From Heritagella caecorum (GTDB lineage: Bacteria; Bacillota; Clostridia; Oscillospirales; Acutalibacteraceae): 64,000 nucleotides of DNA. Under the pieces are notes generated by a model that did not search any database, had not been told where the DNA came from, and worked only from the letters and a program-made list of their open reading frames with translations. The stretch spans positions 6,805 through 70,804 of the forward strand of contig CAJFQL010000008.1 of assembly GCA_904419035.1 (NCBI GenBank). The letters are read 5' to 3'. Positions 1 through 9,255 of the stretch are shown in pieces (position 1 is the first letter of the stretch; every line of letters starts with the position of its first letter). Both the position numbers and the translations under genes were made by a program.

Positions 1-1204
1 GCCACAAAAAGGCCGGGGAACTGATGCGTACATGGACTTCTTTCGCCCCCGCTTCGCGGAGCATACGGACAATGCGTTCGCTAGTCGTACCGCGCACAAT
101 GGAGTCATCGAGCATAATGACACGCTTGCCCGCTACTTCCCGGGCAATGGCATTGAGTTTTAACTGAACACTGCGGGCACGCTCTTCCTGAGTGGGCTTA
201 ATAAAGGTACGGCCAATATAGGAATTGCGGACGATCCCCTTCTGGAAGGGAATACCCGATTCTTCACTGTACCCAATGGCGGCATCCACCCCGGATTCCG
301 GTACCCCAATGACCATATCGGCTTCTACCGGACTTTCTTTGGCGAGCAGGCGGCCTGCATTTTTTCGTGCCTCATATACACTGACCCCGTCGATGACGCT
401 GTCTGTACGGGCAAAATAAATATATTCAAAAATGCACAGAGACTTTTTCGAGGAATCTCCCTTTTTATAAGTCTTCAGGCCCTCAGGTCCCACCATGACG
501 ATTTCACCGGGTTCTACATCCCGCACAAATTCGGCCCCACAGGCATCCAGAGCACAGGTTTCAGAAGCAAACACCCAGGTGTCTTCCCCAATCCGACCCA
601 TACAAAGCGGACGGAATCCATGAGGATCACGGGCCGCAATCAATTTTTGCGGGCTCATAACCAGCAAAGAATAAGCGCCCTTGATGGTATCGAGCGTGCG
701 GGCCACCGCTTCTTCAATGGAATGACAATGCAGCCTCTCCCGGGCAATCACATACGCAATTACTTCCGAATCAATGGTCGTTTGGAAAATACAGCCCATT
801 TGCTGCATTTCCTGTTTTAACTCCCTGGCATTCGTCAGATTCCCGTTGTGGGCGATCGCTAAAGTTCCTTTTGCATACCGCATGACAAGAGGCTGGGCAT
901 TTTCGCGCACACTGCCCCCGGCGGTTGAATAGCGCACATGCGCCACCGCAATCTGTCCATCCAGCTTTTCCAGGGTTTCCCGGCAAAAAGCTTCTGTTAC
1001 CAACCCCATATCTTTGGAATAGGAAATCACACCATCCTGATTAACCGCAATGCCGCAGCTTTCCTGGCCGCGGTGCTGCAAAGACAGCAAACCATTGTAG
1101 CAGGCAAAAGCAGGATGCACGGCGCCTGTCGGTGAATAGATCCCGAAGACGCCGCATTCCTCATGGGGCTTTGAATACTCTTCCCTTTCGGGTAAAACAT
1201 TCAT
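1..1204 (-). CDS. purF: Amidophosphoribosyltransferase (PurF), C-terminus cut by window edge
   Basis: Catalyses the first step of purine synthesis, glutamine + PRPP to phosphoribosylamine, in the cytosol. The start is the ATG at 1204, preceded by a GGGGGAAG ribosome site. A 16-residue propeptide precedes Cys17 in EECGVFGIYS; in this family the propeptide is removed to expose the catalytic N-terminal cysteine of the glutaminase domain. The PRPP-binding motif LDDSIVRGTTS lies at about residues 362-372 (DNA about 76-122). About 400 residues are present; the family usually has 460-480, so the C-terminus lies outside the window. It follows purC by 39 nt and ends the visible car-pur gene string. 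Confidence 0.96.
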   Translation of the reverse strand, partial: MNVLPEREEYSKPHEECGVFGIYSPTGAVHPAFACYNGLLSLQHRGQESCGIAVNQDGVISYSKDMGLVTEAFCRETLEKLDGQIAVAHVRYSTAGGSVRENAQPLVMRYAKGTLAIAHNGNLTNARELKQEMQQMGCIFQTTIDSEVIAYVIARERLHCHSIEEAVARTLDTIKGAYSLLVMSPQKLIAARDPHGFRPLCMGRIGEDTWVFASETCALDACGAEFVRDVEPGEIVMVGPEGLKTYKKGDSSKKSLCIFEYIYFARTDSVIDGVSVYEARKNAGRLLAKESPVEADMVIGVPESGVDAAIGYSEESGIPFQKGIVRNSYIGRTFIKPTQEERARSVQLKLNAIAREVAGKRVIMLDDSIVRGTTSERIVRMLREAGAKEVHVRISSPAFLW

Positions 1205-1243
1205 CTTTTTTCTTCCCCCAATAGACTGTGTTGCAAAATGTAA

Positions 1244-1954
1244 TTACTGAAGGCCAATGCGCTTCATCATTTCGGCATAGGCTTCTTCTACCCCGCCCAG
1301 ATCGCGGCGGAAACGGTCTTTGTCCAGCTTTTCATGGGTGTTGATATCCCAGAAGCGGCAGGTGTCCGGCGAAATTTCGTCCGCCAGCACGATCTGGCCA
1401 TCCGCCGTACGGCCGAATTCCAGTTTGAAGTCGATCAGTTCTACCCCTACGGAAGCAAAGAATTCGCACATGATCTCGTTGATTTTGCGGCTCATATCCG
1501 AGATGGTATCCAGGTCTTCCTTCGTAGCAAAACCGGCCGCCAGAATATGGGATTCATTCACCATGGGATCGTCCAGTTCATCGCACTTGTAGCTGAATTC
1601 CAGCACCGGGCACAGCAGTTCCGTACCTTCTTTCAAACCGAGGCGCTTTGCCATGGAACCGGCTGCTTTGTTGCGCATGATGACTTCCAGCGGTACGATG
1701 GTTACTTTCTTGACCAGCGTTTCACGGTCGTTGAGCTCCTTGACAAAATGGGTGGGAATCCCGTGTTTTTCCAACAGCTGGAACATAAAGTTGCTCATGC
1801 GGTTGTTCACAACCCCTTTGCCAACAATGGTACCTTTCTTCTTGCCGTTAAAGGCTGTGGCATCATCTTTATACGAAACAATGCACAGGTTGGGGTCATC
1901 GGTGGCGAACACTTTCTTGGCTTTTCCTTCGTACATCTGTTCCATTTTCTGCAT
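1244..1954 (-). CDS. purC: SAICAR synthetase (phosphoribosylaminoimidazole-succinocarboxamide synthase)
   Basis: Joins CAIR and aspartate with ATP to make SAICAR in purine synthesis. The 236-residue length is standard for the bacterial single-domain enzyme. The N-terminal YEGKAKKVF motif is followed by the conserved VPLEVIMRNKAAGS segment and by SPDTCRFWD near the C-terminus. An AGGAGG site 9 nt before the ATG supports the start. It lies 43 nt after carB and 39 nt before purF, so pyrimidine/arginine (carAB) and purine genes appear to be cotranscribed. Confidence 0.97.
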   Translation of the reverse strand: MQKMEQMYEGKAKKVFATDDPNLCIVSYKDDATAFNGKKKGTIVGKGVVNNRMSNFMFQLLEKHGIPTHFVKELNDRETLVKKVTIVPLEVIMRNKAAGSMAKRLGLKEGTELLCPVLEFSYKCDELDDPMVNESHILAAGFATKEDLDTISDMSRKINEIMCEFFASVGVELIDFKLEFGRTADGQIVLADEISPDTCRFWDINTHEKLDKDRFRRDLGGVEEAYAEMMKRIGLQ

Positions 1955-1997
1955 GACAAAAAACCTCCTGTAAAAATGTTTGAAGCTTTATGTGATT

Positions 1998-4900
1998 TTA
2001 CTTTTTATATTCTTCCAGCCGGGTGATATCGATTACGCTCAAGTTATCTTCCGCCCCGTGGCTGATAGATTCATACAGGGCTTTCGCAGTATCCAGCGAA
2101 GTCAGGCACGGAATGCCCGCTTCTACTGCATACCGGCGAATCCGGTAGCCATCTTTGTGATGTTCCGTATTGGAAGAAGGCGTGTTGATCACCAGGTCAA
2201 TCTGGCCGGAGAGCACGCGGTCGGCAATGTCCGGCGTATGCGTACCGATTTTGAACGTGCGCACGCAGGGAATGTCATGGTCACTGAGGAAATCGCAGGT
2301 GCCTTCGGTGGCATACAGTTTCCATCCCATCTTGTAAAGCCCCTGGGCAATGGGCAATACTTCTTCTTTGTCGCTATCGCGCACCGTAATCAGTGCGTTG
2401 CCGCGGATCAGATGAATACCGGCCCCGCGGAAGGCTTTCGCCATGGCTTCGTCATAGTTATCGGCAATGCCCAGTACTTCGCCGGTCGACTTCATTTCCG
2501 GCCCCAGGTCGACATCGGCTCCATACAGTTTTTCAAAGGAGAATACCGGCATCTTGATGGCAATCAACGGACGGGCCGGCTGTAAACCATATTCATAGCC
2601 CATTTCCGGCAACGTTTTCCCGAAGAACGTACCGACAGCCAGATCCACAATCGGGATATTCGTCACTTTGCTGATATACGGCACGGTACGGGACGAACGG
2701 GGGTTCGCTTCGATGATATACACTTCTTCGCCGCGCACGATGAACTGAATGTTCAAAAGGCCTTTGACCCGCAGGCTCAATGCCAGCTTCCGGGTATAAT
2801 CCACAATGACGTCCTGGATATGGGCCGGGATGCTCAGCGCCGGGTAGACGGAAATACTGTCACCGGAATGGATACCCGCCCGTTCCACGTGCTGCATAAT
2901 ACCGGGAATCATGGAATCCACCCCGTCACATACGGCGTCGACTTCCACTTCCGTGCCCATAATATACTTGTCCACCAGAATCGGGTGTTCCTGATGCACC
3001 GTATTGATAATGCCGATCTGGTCGATAATATCCTGCCGGTTGTAGGCAATGTTCATGCCCTGGCCGCCCAGCACGTACGACGGACGCACCAGCACCGGGT
3101 AACCCAGTTCTTCGGCCGCTTTCAGAGCTTCTTCACAGGTATACACCATCCGGCCCGCTGCACGCGGAATGCCATACTGATTCAGGATCGCGTCAAACCG
3201 TTCCCGGTCTTCCGCTTCGTCGATGGAATCGAAGGAAGTACCCAGGATTTCAATGCCCATCTCTTCGATGGCTTTTGCCAGCTTAATGGCGGTCTGACCG
3301 CCGAACTGTACCACCGCTGCATCGGGTTTTTCCACCTGCACAATGTGCAGCACATCTTCCGGCGTCAGCGGTTCAAAATACAGCCGGTCGGCGATATCGA
3401 AGTCGGTAGAAACCGTTTCGGGGTTGTTGTTCACAATGATGGTTTCGCAGCCCATTTTGCGCAACGCCCACACACTGTGTACCGAACAGAAGTCAAATTC
3501 GATCCCCTGCCCAATCCGAATGGGACCGGAACCGATAACCATAACTTTTTTGCGGTCGCTGGTGGGATCCACTTCATTCTGTGTGCCATAGGTGGAATAG
3601 TAGTACGGCGTAGCCGCGTCAAATTCCGCCGCGCAGGTATCAACCATCTTGTAAACCGGGTGGATGTTCCATTCATCCTGCAGCCGCCGCAGTTCTTCCA
3701 CCGATTTGCCGGTGAAATCGGCAATGCTCTGGTCGATATACCCCATGTCTTTGGCGGTATACAGCAGATCCCGGGTGAGTTCTTCGGTCTTCAGGCGTTT
3801 TTCCACGTCCAGCAGCACACGGAGCTTTTCCAGGAACCACTTGTCGATCTTCGTAATATTGTAAATGCGGTCAAAGCTGAAGTTCCGGCGGATAGCTTCG
3901 GCCACCGCAAACAGGCGGCGGTCATCTACGGCATGGATGCGTTCCAGCAGCTCTTCATCGCTCAAACCATCCAGTTCTTTATCCCGCAAGTCAAACATAT
4001 TCTGTTCCAGGCAGCGGATGGCCTTCATCAGGGCGCATTCGAAGCTGGGGGCAATACCCATCACTTCGCCGGTTGCCTTCATCTGGGTGCCCAGCGAACG
4101 GGCCGCATGCACAAATTTATCGAAGGGCCATTTGGGGAACTTCACCACGCAGTAATCCAGCGTAGGTTCGAAGCAAGCAAACGTCTTCTTCGTAATGGCG
4201 TTCTGGATTTCATCGAGCGTATACCCCAGGGCAATTTTCGACGCCACTTTTGCAATCGGGTAGCCCGTTGCCTTGGAGGCCAATGCCGACGAACGGCTTA
4301 CACGGGGGTTTACTTCGATGACGCAATATTCAAAGGAATTGGGGTTCAGGGCGAACTGCACGTTGCACCCGCCTTCGATCTTCAGTTCTTCAATAATGGC
4401 CAGAGCCGCCGAACGCAGCATCTGGGTTTCTTTATCGGCCAGCGTCTGGCACGGCGCCACGACGATGGAATCACCGGTGTGCACCCCAACCGGGTCGAAG
4501 TTTTCCATGTTACAAACGGTAATGCAGTTGCCGTTGTGGTCACGCATCACTTCGTATTCGATTTCCTTCCAACCGGAAATACAGCGCTCAATCAGCACCT
4601 GATGCACACGGCTGCGATGCAAGCCCGTGGTTGCAATGGCATGCAGCTGTTCTTCGTTATAGGCAATCCCGCCGCCGCTGCCGCCCAGGGTGTAGGCCGG
4701 ACGTACGATAACCGGGTACCCAATGCGCTTGGCAATGGCGAGGCAGCTGTCAAGATCTTCCGCAATATCACTTTCGGCGCAGGGCTGATGGATACGGTCC
4801 ATCGCTTCTTTAAACAATTCGCGGTCTTCCGCCATACGGATGGTGTCGGCCTTCGTGCCGATCATTTCCACCCCATTTTCCCGCAGGAAGCCGGATTCTT

Positions 4901-5204
4901 CCAGTTCGACGGCCAGATTCAGCGCCGCCTGTCCACCCAGAGTCGGCAGGATCGAGTCGGGCTTTTCTTTCAGGATGACCTTTTTAACAGTATCAGTGGT
5001 CAACGGTTCGATATAAACCCGATCGGCGATCTGCTTGTCCGTCATGATCGTAGCCGGGTTGGAGTTGATCAAAACCACCTCAATGCCTTCTTCGCGCAGG
5101 GCGCGGCAGGCCTGGGTACCAGCGTAGTCAAATTCTGCCGCCTGTCCGATCACAATAGGGCCTGAACCAATAATCACAACTTTTTTGATGCTATCTCTTT
5201 TCAT
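1998..5204 (-). CDS. carB: Carbamoyl-phosphate synthase large subunit
   Basis: Makes carbamoyl phosphate from bicarbonate, ATP and ammonia channelled from CarA, feeding pyrimidine and arginine synthesis. The 1068 residues hold two homologous ATP-grasp halves, each opening with a dinucleotide-like loop (GSGPIVIGQAAEFDYAG near residue 13, GSGPIRIGQGIEFDF near residue 560). A C-terminal allosteric MGS-like domain follows, with FKIGTHTPDIADRVLSGQ. The length matches the full family. It follows carA by 93 nt. A single copy in one car operon suggests one enzyme serves both pathways, but the rest of the genome is not visible. Confidence 0.98.
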   Translation of the reverse strand: MKRDSIKKVVIIGSGPIVIGQAAEFDYAGTQACRALREEGIEVVLINSNPATIMTDKQIADRVYIEPLTTDTVKKVILKEKPDSILPTLGGQAALNLAVELEESGFLRENGVEMIGTKADTIRMAEDRELFKEAMDRIHQPCAESDIAEDLDSCLAIAKRIGYPVIVRPAYTLGGSGGGIAYNEEQLHAIATTGLHRSRVHQVLIERCISGWKEIEYEVMRDHNGNCITVCNMENFDPVGVHTGDSIVVAPCQTLADKETQMLRSAALAIIEELKIEGGCNVQFALNPNSFEYCVIEVNPRVSRSSALASKATGYPIAKVASKIALGYTLDEIQNAITKKTFACFEPTLDYCVVKFPKWPFDKFVHAARSLGTQMKATGEVMGIAPSFECALMKAIRCLEQNMFDLRDKELDGLSDEELLERIHAVDDRRLFAVAEAIRRNFSFDRIYNITKIDKWFLEKLRVLLDVEKRLKTEELTRDLLYTAKDMGYIDQSIADFTGKSVEELRRLQDEWNIHPVYKMVDTCAAEFDAATPYYYSTYGTQNEVDPTSDRKKVMVIGSGPIRIGQGIEFDFCSVHSVWALRKMGCETIIVNNNPETVSTDFDIADRLYFEPLTPEDVLHIVQVEKPDAAVVQFGGQTAIKLAKAIEEMGIEILGTSFDSIDEAEDRERFDAILNQYGIPRAAGRMVYTCEEALKAAEELGYPVLVRPSYVLGGQGMNIAYNRQDIIDQIGIINTVHQEHPILVDKYIMGTEVEVDAVCDGVDSMIPGIMQHVERAGIHSGDSISVYPALSIPAHIQDVIVDYTRKLALSLRVKGLLNIQFIVRGEEVYIIEANPRSSRTVPYISKVTNIPIVDLAVGTFFGKTLPEMGYEYGLQPARPLIAIKMPVFSFEKLYGADVDLGPEMKSTGEVLGIADNYDEAMAKAFRGAGIHLIRGNALITVRDSDKEEVLPIAQGLYKMGWKLYATEGTCDFLSDHDIPCVRTFKIGTHTPDIADRVLSGQIDLVINTPSSNTEHHKDGYRIRRYAVEAGIPCLTSLDTAKALYESISHGAEDNLSVIDITRLEEYKK

Positions 5205-5297
5205 ACTCTACAGCGATTCCTTTCTCACAGGAGTGCAGCCGGGCCTACCGGCACCGGCAGCAGGGGCCAGGGAAAAGCCCCCTCCAGACAGTGGTTT

Positions 5298-6374
5298 TTA
5301 TAAGCTACCCTTTTTAATCATGGTGAGGAAACGGTCAAACAGGAACCCGGTATCCTTCGGGCCACCACACGCTTCCGGATGGAACTGCACGGTAAAGACC
5401 CGGCGGTTTTCATAGGTGAGCCCTTCCACACTGCCATCGTTCATGCTGACAAAGCTGACTTCCGCCTTTTTGGGATCAACGGTTTCGGCATTCACCACAA
5501 ACCCATGGTTCTGGGATGTGATATACACCCGGTTGCTGGCCAGTTCCTTAACCGGATGGTTAATGCCGCGGTGGCCATACTTCAGCTTATAGGTATCAAA
5601 TCCCTGGCTCAGTGCCATGAGCTGATGGCCCAGGCAAATGCCAAATGTGGGAATACCATAGTCGTAAATACGGCGCAGCTCGGCGATGGCTTTTGTATTG
5701 GCCTGCGGATCGCCAGGGCCGTTACTGAGCATGATGCCATCGGGCTTAAAGGCCAGCATATCTTCCATGCTGCAGTCATGGGCGAAGCATTTGACGGTGC
5801 AGCCCCGCTGTACCAGGCAACGGATGATATTCTGCTTCACGCCGTAATCGTGCAGCGCAATGCGCACGGGCCCATCTCCATATACATGGCCATTCTGAAC
5901 ACTGACCTGCGGTACGCAGGAAACCATGCGGAATTCTTCGATGGTTTTTTTCATCTGGTCCAAATCGGGGTTGTCGCCATACGCGATCATCCCTTTCATG
6001 GTACCGCTTTCCCGCAGCACCCGCGTCAGGGCCCGGGTATCAATGCCATACATACCGGGGATATGGTTATTTTTGAGGTAGGAATCCAGATCCATATCGC
6101 AGCGGAAATTGCTGGCCAGCCCGGAAACGCCATGAACAATAAAAGCACTGAGCCACGGTTTGCACGATTCGGCATCCTCAATGCAAATGCCATAGTTCCC
6201 GATCATGGGATAGGTCATCACCACCCCCTGCCCGGCATAGGAAGGATCGGTGAGCAGCTCCGGATAACCGCACATGGCGCTGTTGAATACCACTTCACAG
6301 GCGACATCGCGTTCTTCGCCAAAGCCGTGGCCTTCAAACGTCATCCCGTTTTCCAGCATCAGTAAAGCTTTCAT
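5298..6374 (-). CDS. carA: Carbamoyl-phosphate synthase small (glutaminase) subunit
   Basis: Hydrolyses glutamine and passes ammonia to CarB. The ATG at 6374 is chosen because MKALLMLENG matches the family N-terminus and an AAGGGG site precedes it; the open frame extends 41 codons further upstream without homology. The protein has 358 residues: an N-terminal CPSase small-chain domain and a class I glutamine amidotransferase domain with nucleophile Cys247 (GICLGHQL) and His332/Glu334 in FHPEA. The 146 bp upstream (6375-6520) hold partial inverted repeats but no recognisable PyrR site. Confidence 0.97.
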   Translation of the reverse strand: MKALLMLENGMTFEGHGFGEERDVACEVVFNSAMCGYPELLTDPSYAGQGVVMTYPMIGNYGICIEDAESCKPWLSAFIVHGVSGLASNFRCDMDLDSYLKNNHIPGMYGIDTRALTRVLRESGTMKGMIAYGDNPDLDQMKKTIEEFRMVSCVPQVSVQNGHVYGDGPVRIALHDYGVKQNIIRCLVQRGCTVKCFAHDCSMEDMLAFKPDGIMLSNGPGDPQANTKAIAELRRIYDYGIPTFGICLGHQLMALSQGFDTYKLKYGHRGINHPVKELASNRVYITSQNHGFVVNAETVDPKKAEVSFVSMNDGSVEGLTYENRRVFTVQFHPEACGGPKDTGFLFDRFLTMIKKGSL

Positions 6375-6520
6375 TCTTTTCCCCTTTTCTCCGCACGAAC
6401 CATGTAGTGAGCAACCGACCGTCTTTCCGCGTGCGGGTGGATAGACGTTGCGGTATGATGACAAACCAAATCCTCCATTCCGTTTTTTGGGCGGCACAGA
6501 GGATTTGAAGGAATGCGATA

Positions 6521-7738
6521 TCAGCCGAAGACCGCGACGATTCGTTTCAGCGCTTCTTCGGTATTTTCTTTGGTATTAAACGAAGTCAAACGGAAGAAAC
6601 CTTCCCCGTTCAGGCCAAAGCCGGAACCAGGCGTCCCCACAACATTGGCTTTATGCAGCAGTTCGTCAAAGAACTCCCAGCTGCTCATGCCCTGAGGTAC
6701 TTTCATCCAAACATACGGCGAATCCACGCCCCCATACACGGTAAAGTCGGCTTTTTTGAGGCCTTCCCGGATCAGTTTGGCATTTTCACGATAATAGGCG
6801 ATATTTTCCTGGACTTCACGCCAGCCATCTTCGGAATAAACCGCTTCGGCAGCGCGCTGGATGACATACGGAACCCCGTTCATCTTGGTGGACTGACGGC
6901 GGGCCCACAGCTTGTTGAGCGAAACCCCGCCGCGTTCCAGTTCTTTCGGGATCACGGTAAAGGCACAACGCGTACCCGTAAAACCGGCCGTTTTGCTGAA
7001 CGAACGGAATTCAATGGCACAGGTCTTGGCCCCTTCCACTTCAAAAATGGAATGCGGAACCCCAGGCGTGGTAATAAAGGCTTCATACGCTGCATCGTAC
7101 AAAATCACCGCGCCCGTTTCATTGGCATAATCCACCCATTTTTTCAGTTCCTCTTTCGGGATGGAAACACCACTGGGATTATTGGGGAAACACAGATAGA
7201 TCATATCTACCTTTTCTTTGGGGAGCTCGGGCAAAAACCCGTTTTCTTCCCGGCAAGGCATATAGACGATCTTTTCAAATCCATAGCCTTCTTTGTACGC
7301 ACCGGCGCGGCCTGCCATGACGTTGGAATCCACATACACCGGGTAAACCGGGTCGCACACCGCCACTACATTATCCACCGCAAAAATATCACCGATCGAC
7401 GACGTGTCGCTTTTTGCACCATCGCTCAGGAAAATTTCATCGGCCGAAATGGAAATTCCATGATCCTGAAAATCATGTTTGGCAATGGCCTGCAGCAGGA
7501 AGTCATACCCGTAATCCGGGCCGTAACCACGGAACGTTTCGGCTTTTCCCATTTCGTCGGCCGCTTTTTTCATAGCCTGCACACACGCTTGGGGGAGCGG
7601 ACGGGTTACATCCCCAATACCCAGGCGGATGATGTTTTTGTCCGGGTTTTCCGCTTGGTAACGGTTCACCCGGTTTGCAATTTCAGCAAACAGGTAATTC
7701 TGCGCCATATCGGCAAAATTCTGATTGATTTTCAGCAT
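6521..7738 (-). CDS. dapL: LL-diaminopimelate aminotransferase
   Basis: PLP enzyme that converts tetrahydrodipicolinate directly to LL-diaminopimelate with glutamate, a one-step branch of lysine and peptidoglycan-precursor synthesis found in several Clostridia. The start is placed at 7738 (MLKINQNF), which matches the family N-terminus; an upstream in-frame ATG adds nine unmatched residues. The PLP lysine is K249 in SFSKTAGFTGTR. The 405-residue length is typical. It is followed by carA and preceded by dapF, the next enzyme in the same pathway, 46 nt away. Confidence 0.97.
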   Translation of the reverse strand: MLKINQNFADMAQNYLFAEIANRVNRYQAENPDKNIIRLGIGDVTRPLPQACVQAMKKAADEMGKAETFRGYGPDYGYDFLLQAIAKHDFQDHGISISADEIFLSDGAKSDTSSIGDIFAVDNVVAVCDPVYPVYVDSNVMAGRAGAYKEGYGFEKIVYMPCREENGFLPELPKEKVDMIYLCFPNNPSGVSIPKEELKKWVDYANETGAVILYDAAYEAFITTPGVPHSIFEVEGAKTCAIEFRSFSKTAGFTGTRCAFTVIPKELERGGVSLNKLWARRQSTKMNGVPYVIQRAAEAVYSEDGWREVQENIAYYRENAKLIREGLKKADFTVYGGVDSPYVWMKVPQGMSSWEFFDELLHKANVVGTPGSGFGLNGEGFFRLTSFNTKENTEEALKRIVAVFG

Positions 7739-7784
7739 AGCAGTCCTTCCTTCCGTGACATCCATATCCGATCAAGTCATTATA

Positions 7785-8612
7785 TCATATTTCGACAGTT
7801 CCGTCAAAAACAAATTGTGCCGGCCCCGTCATTTCCACTTCACCGGTTTCTTTATCCCAAACGATGAACAGATCGCCCCCGCGCAGGTGAACGGTCACAT
7901 CCCGTTCCGTTTTTCCATTGAGCACACAGGCCACCACGGTGGCACAGGCGCCCGTACCACAGGCCCAGGTTTCACCCGAACCCCGTTCCCATACGCGCAT
8001 GCGTACTTCGTGGGGCCCGAGGACCTGCACAAATTCGGTATTGACCCGCTCCGGGAATACCGGATGGTTTTCCAGCGCCGGCCCGATTTTTTCGAGATCC
8101 AACGTGTCAACTTCATTAGTAAAAATCACACTGTGAGGGTTCCCCATGGACACAGCGGTTACTTCGTACTCGGTGCCATTGGCCTGAATCTTCTGTTTTA
8201 AATTGGAAGGCAACGTCGTGGGGATTTTTGCGGGTTCCAGAATCGGAGCGCTCATATTAACTTTCACAGCCGTTACAATCCCGTTTTCCACCGTGAGGTA
8301 CAGGGTTTTTACGCCGCTTAAGGTATCGATTTTCAACACGTCCCGGCGGCAGATCCCCCGTTCATACACGTATTTGCCCACGCAGCGAATCCCGTTGCCG
8401 CACATCATAGCCCGGGAACCGTCCGCATTATACAGATCCATAAACGCATCGGCCCGGTCGCTGGGTTTAATCAGGCAGATCCCATCGCCCCCAATACCAA
8501 ACCGCCGGTCGCTCAGGCGCCGCGACAGTTCTTCAGGATTTTCAATGGTCTCTTCAAAACAGTTAAAGTAAATATAGTCGTTGCCGATCCCCTGCATTTT
8601 TGTAAACTTCAT
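7785..8612 (-). CDS. dapF: Diaminopimelate epimerase
   Basis: Interconverts LL- and meso-diaminopimelate, making the peptidoglycan cross-linking residue and the lysine precursor. The two catalytic cysteines are visible: C71 in MMCGNGIRC and C218 in ACGTGACA, acting as the acid/base pair. The start is placed at the ATG at 8612 because AAAGGGTGAT lies at normal spacing before it; a GTG nine nucleotides upstream would sit on top of that ribosome site. 275 residues, normal size. It pairs functionally with the downstream dapL. Confidence 0.97.
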   Translation of the reverse strand: MKFTKMQGIGNDYIYFNCFEETIENPEELSRRLSDRRFGIGGDGICLIKPSDRADAFMDLYNADGSRAMMCGNGIRCVGKYVYERGICRRDVLKIDTLSGVKTLYLTVENGIVTAVKVNMSAPILEPAKIPTTLPSNLKQKIQANGTEYEVTAVSMGNPHSVIFTNEVDTLDLEKIGPALENHPVFPERVNTEFVQVLGPHEVRMRVWERGSGETWACGTGACATVVACVLNGKTERDVTVHLRGGDLFIVWDKETGEVEMTGPAQFVFDGTVEI

Positions 8613-8666
8613 GTTAATCACCCTTTTGATTGGATTTGGTTACCTATCCCACTCTTTCCTCGCCTT

Positions 8667-9206
8667 TTATGTACGCAGCAAGGTAATCCAGGCCGATTCG
8701 ATCAGTTTATTACCGGCATTCATGCTTTTTTTCTGCAAAAAGCGGTGTGCCTGGTTTTCCGACAGGCCGTTGCGCTGCATGAGGAGCTCTTTGGCCTGCA
8801 AAATCACTTTCTTGTCGTCTTCTTGCCCGGTTTCCATTTTCTTTTTTACCAGCAAACTGGGGGGTTCATCCAGACTGAACATCAAATTGACCGTAGCAAT
8901 CAAATCCGTCCGAACAATGGGAATCCGCACCCCCAATGCCTTTACGTCTTGTAACATTGGCCATTCCGTGGCCTTTAAGGTCAAGATAAAATCACAGCGC
9001 CCACCGGCCAATTCTGTCAGCCGTCGCAGCGGCATATCCGGCAAAAAGCCGCCGCACACGCACACTTCCCCCCGGGAACGGCAGAAATCCAGCACTTTGG
9101 CACCGGAAACTGCCACCCCGAAAACGGGAAGACCGGCCGACCGCAGCACTGCCGCAATCTGCCTGGCCGCAGCCGCATTTGCGTTTGCTACCAAAATGCC
9201 CTTCAT
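8667..9206 (-). CDS. ANTAR-domain RNA-binding antiterminator with degenerate receiver
   Basis: 179 residues. The last 55 or so (ILQAKELLMQRNGLSE through NKLIESAWITL) form the three-helix ANTAR domain, which in known members binds paired RNA hairpins and prevents premature termination. The N-terminal 115 residues have the spacing of a receiver domain, but the acidic pair after strand 1 reads NANA and the phospho-acceptor position reads CGGFLPD, so Asp is absent. It is therefore unlikely to be controlled by phosphorylation. It lies 49 nt downstream of glnA, whose leader contains a terminator-like hairpin, so glnA is its most likely target. The ribosome site is weak. Confidence 0.88.
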   Translation of the reverse strand: MKGILVANANAAAARQIAAVLRSAGLPVFGVAVSGAKVLDFCRSRGEVCVCGGFLPDMPLRRLTELAGGRCDFILTLKATEWPMLQDVKALGVRIPIVRTDLIATVNLMFSLDEPPSLLVKKKMETGQEDDKKVILQAKELLMQRNGLSENQAHRFLQKKSMNAGNKLIESAWITLLRT

Positions 9207-9255
9207 CCTCTTGTTTCATCCCCATCCGTTTCAACCATTCTGAAATACATCCTTT

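Noticed and set aside
6375..6520. PyrR-type attenuator before carA
   Set aside because: Inverted repeats exist, but neither a PyrR anti-antiterminator sequence nor a T-run in the right place was found.
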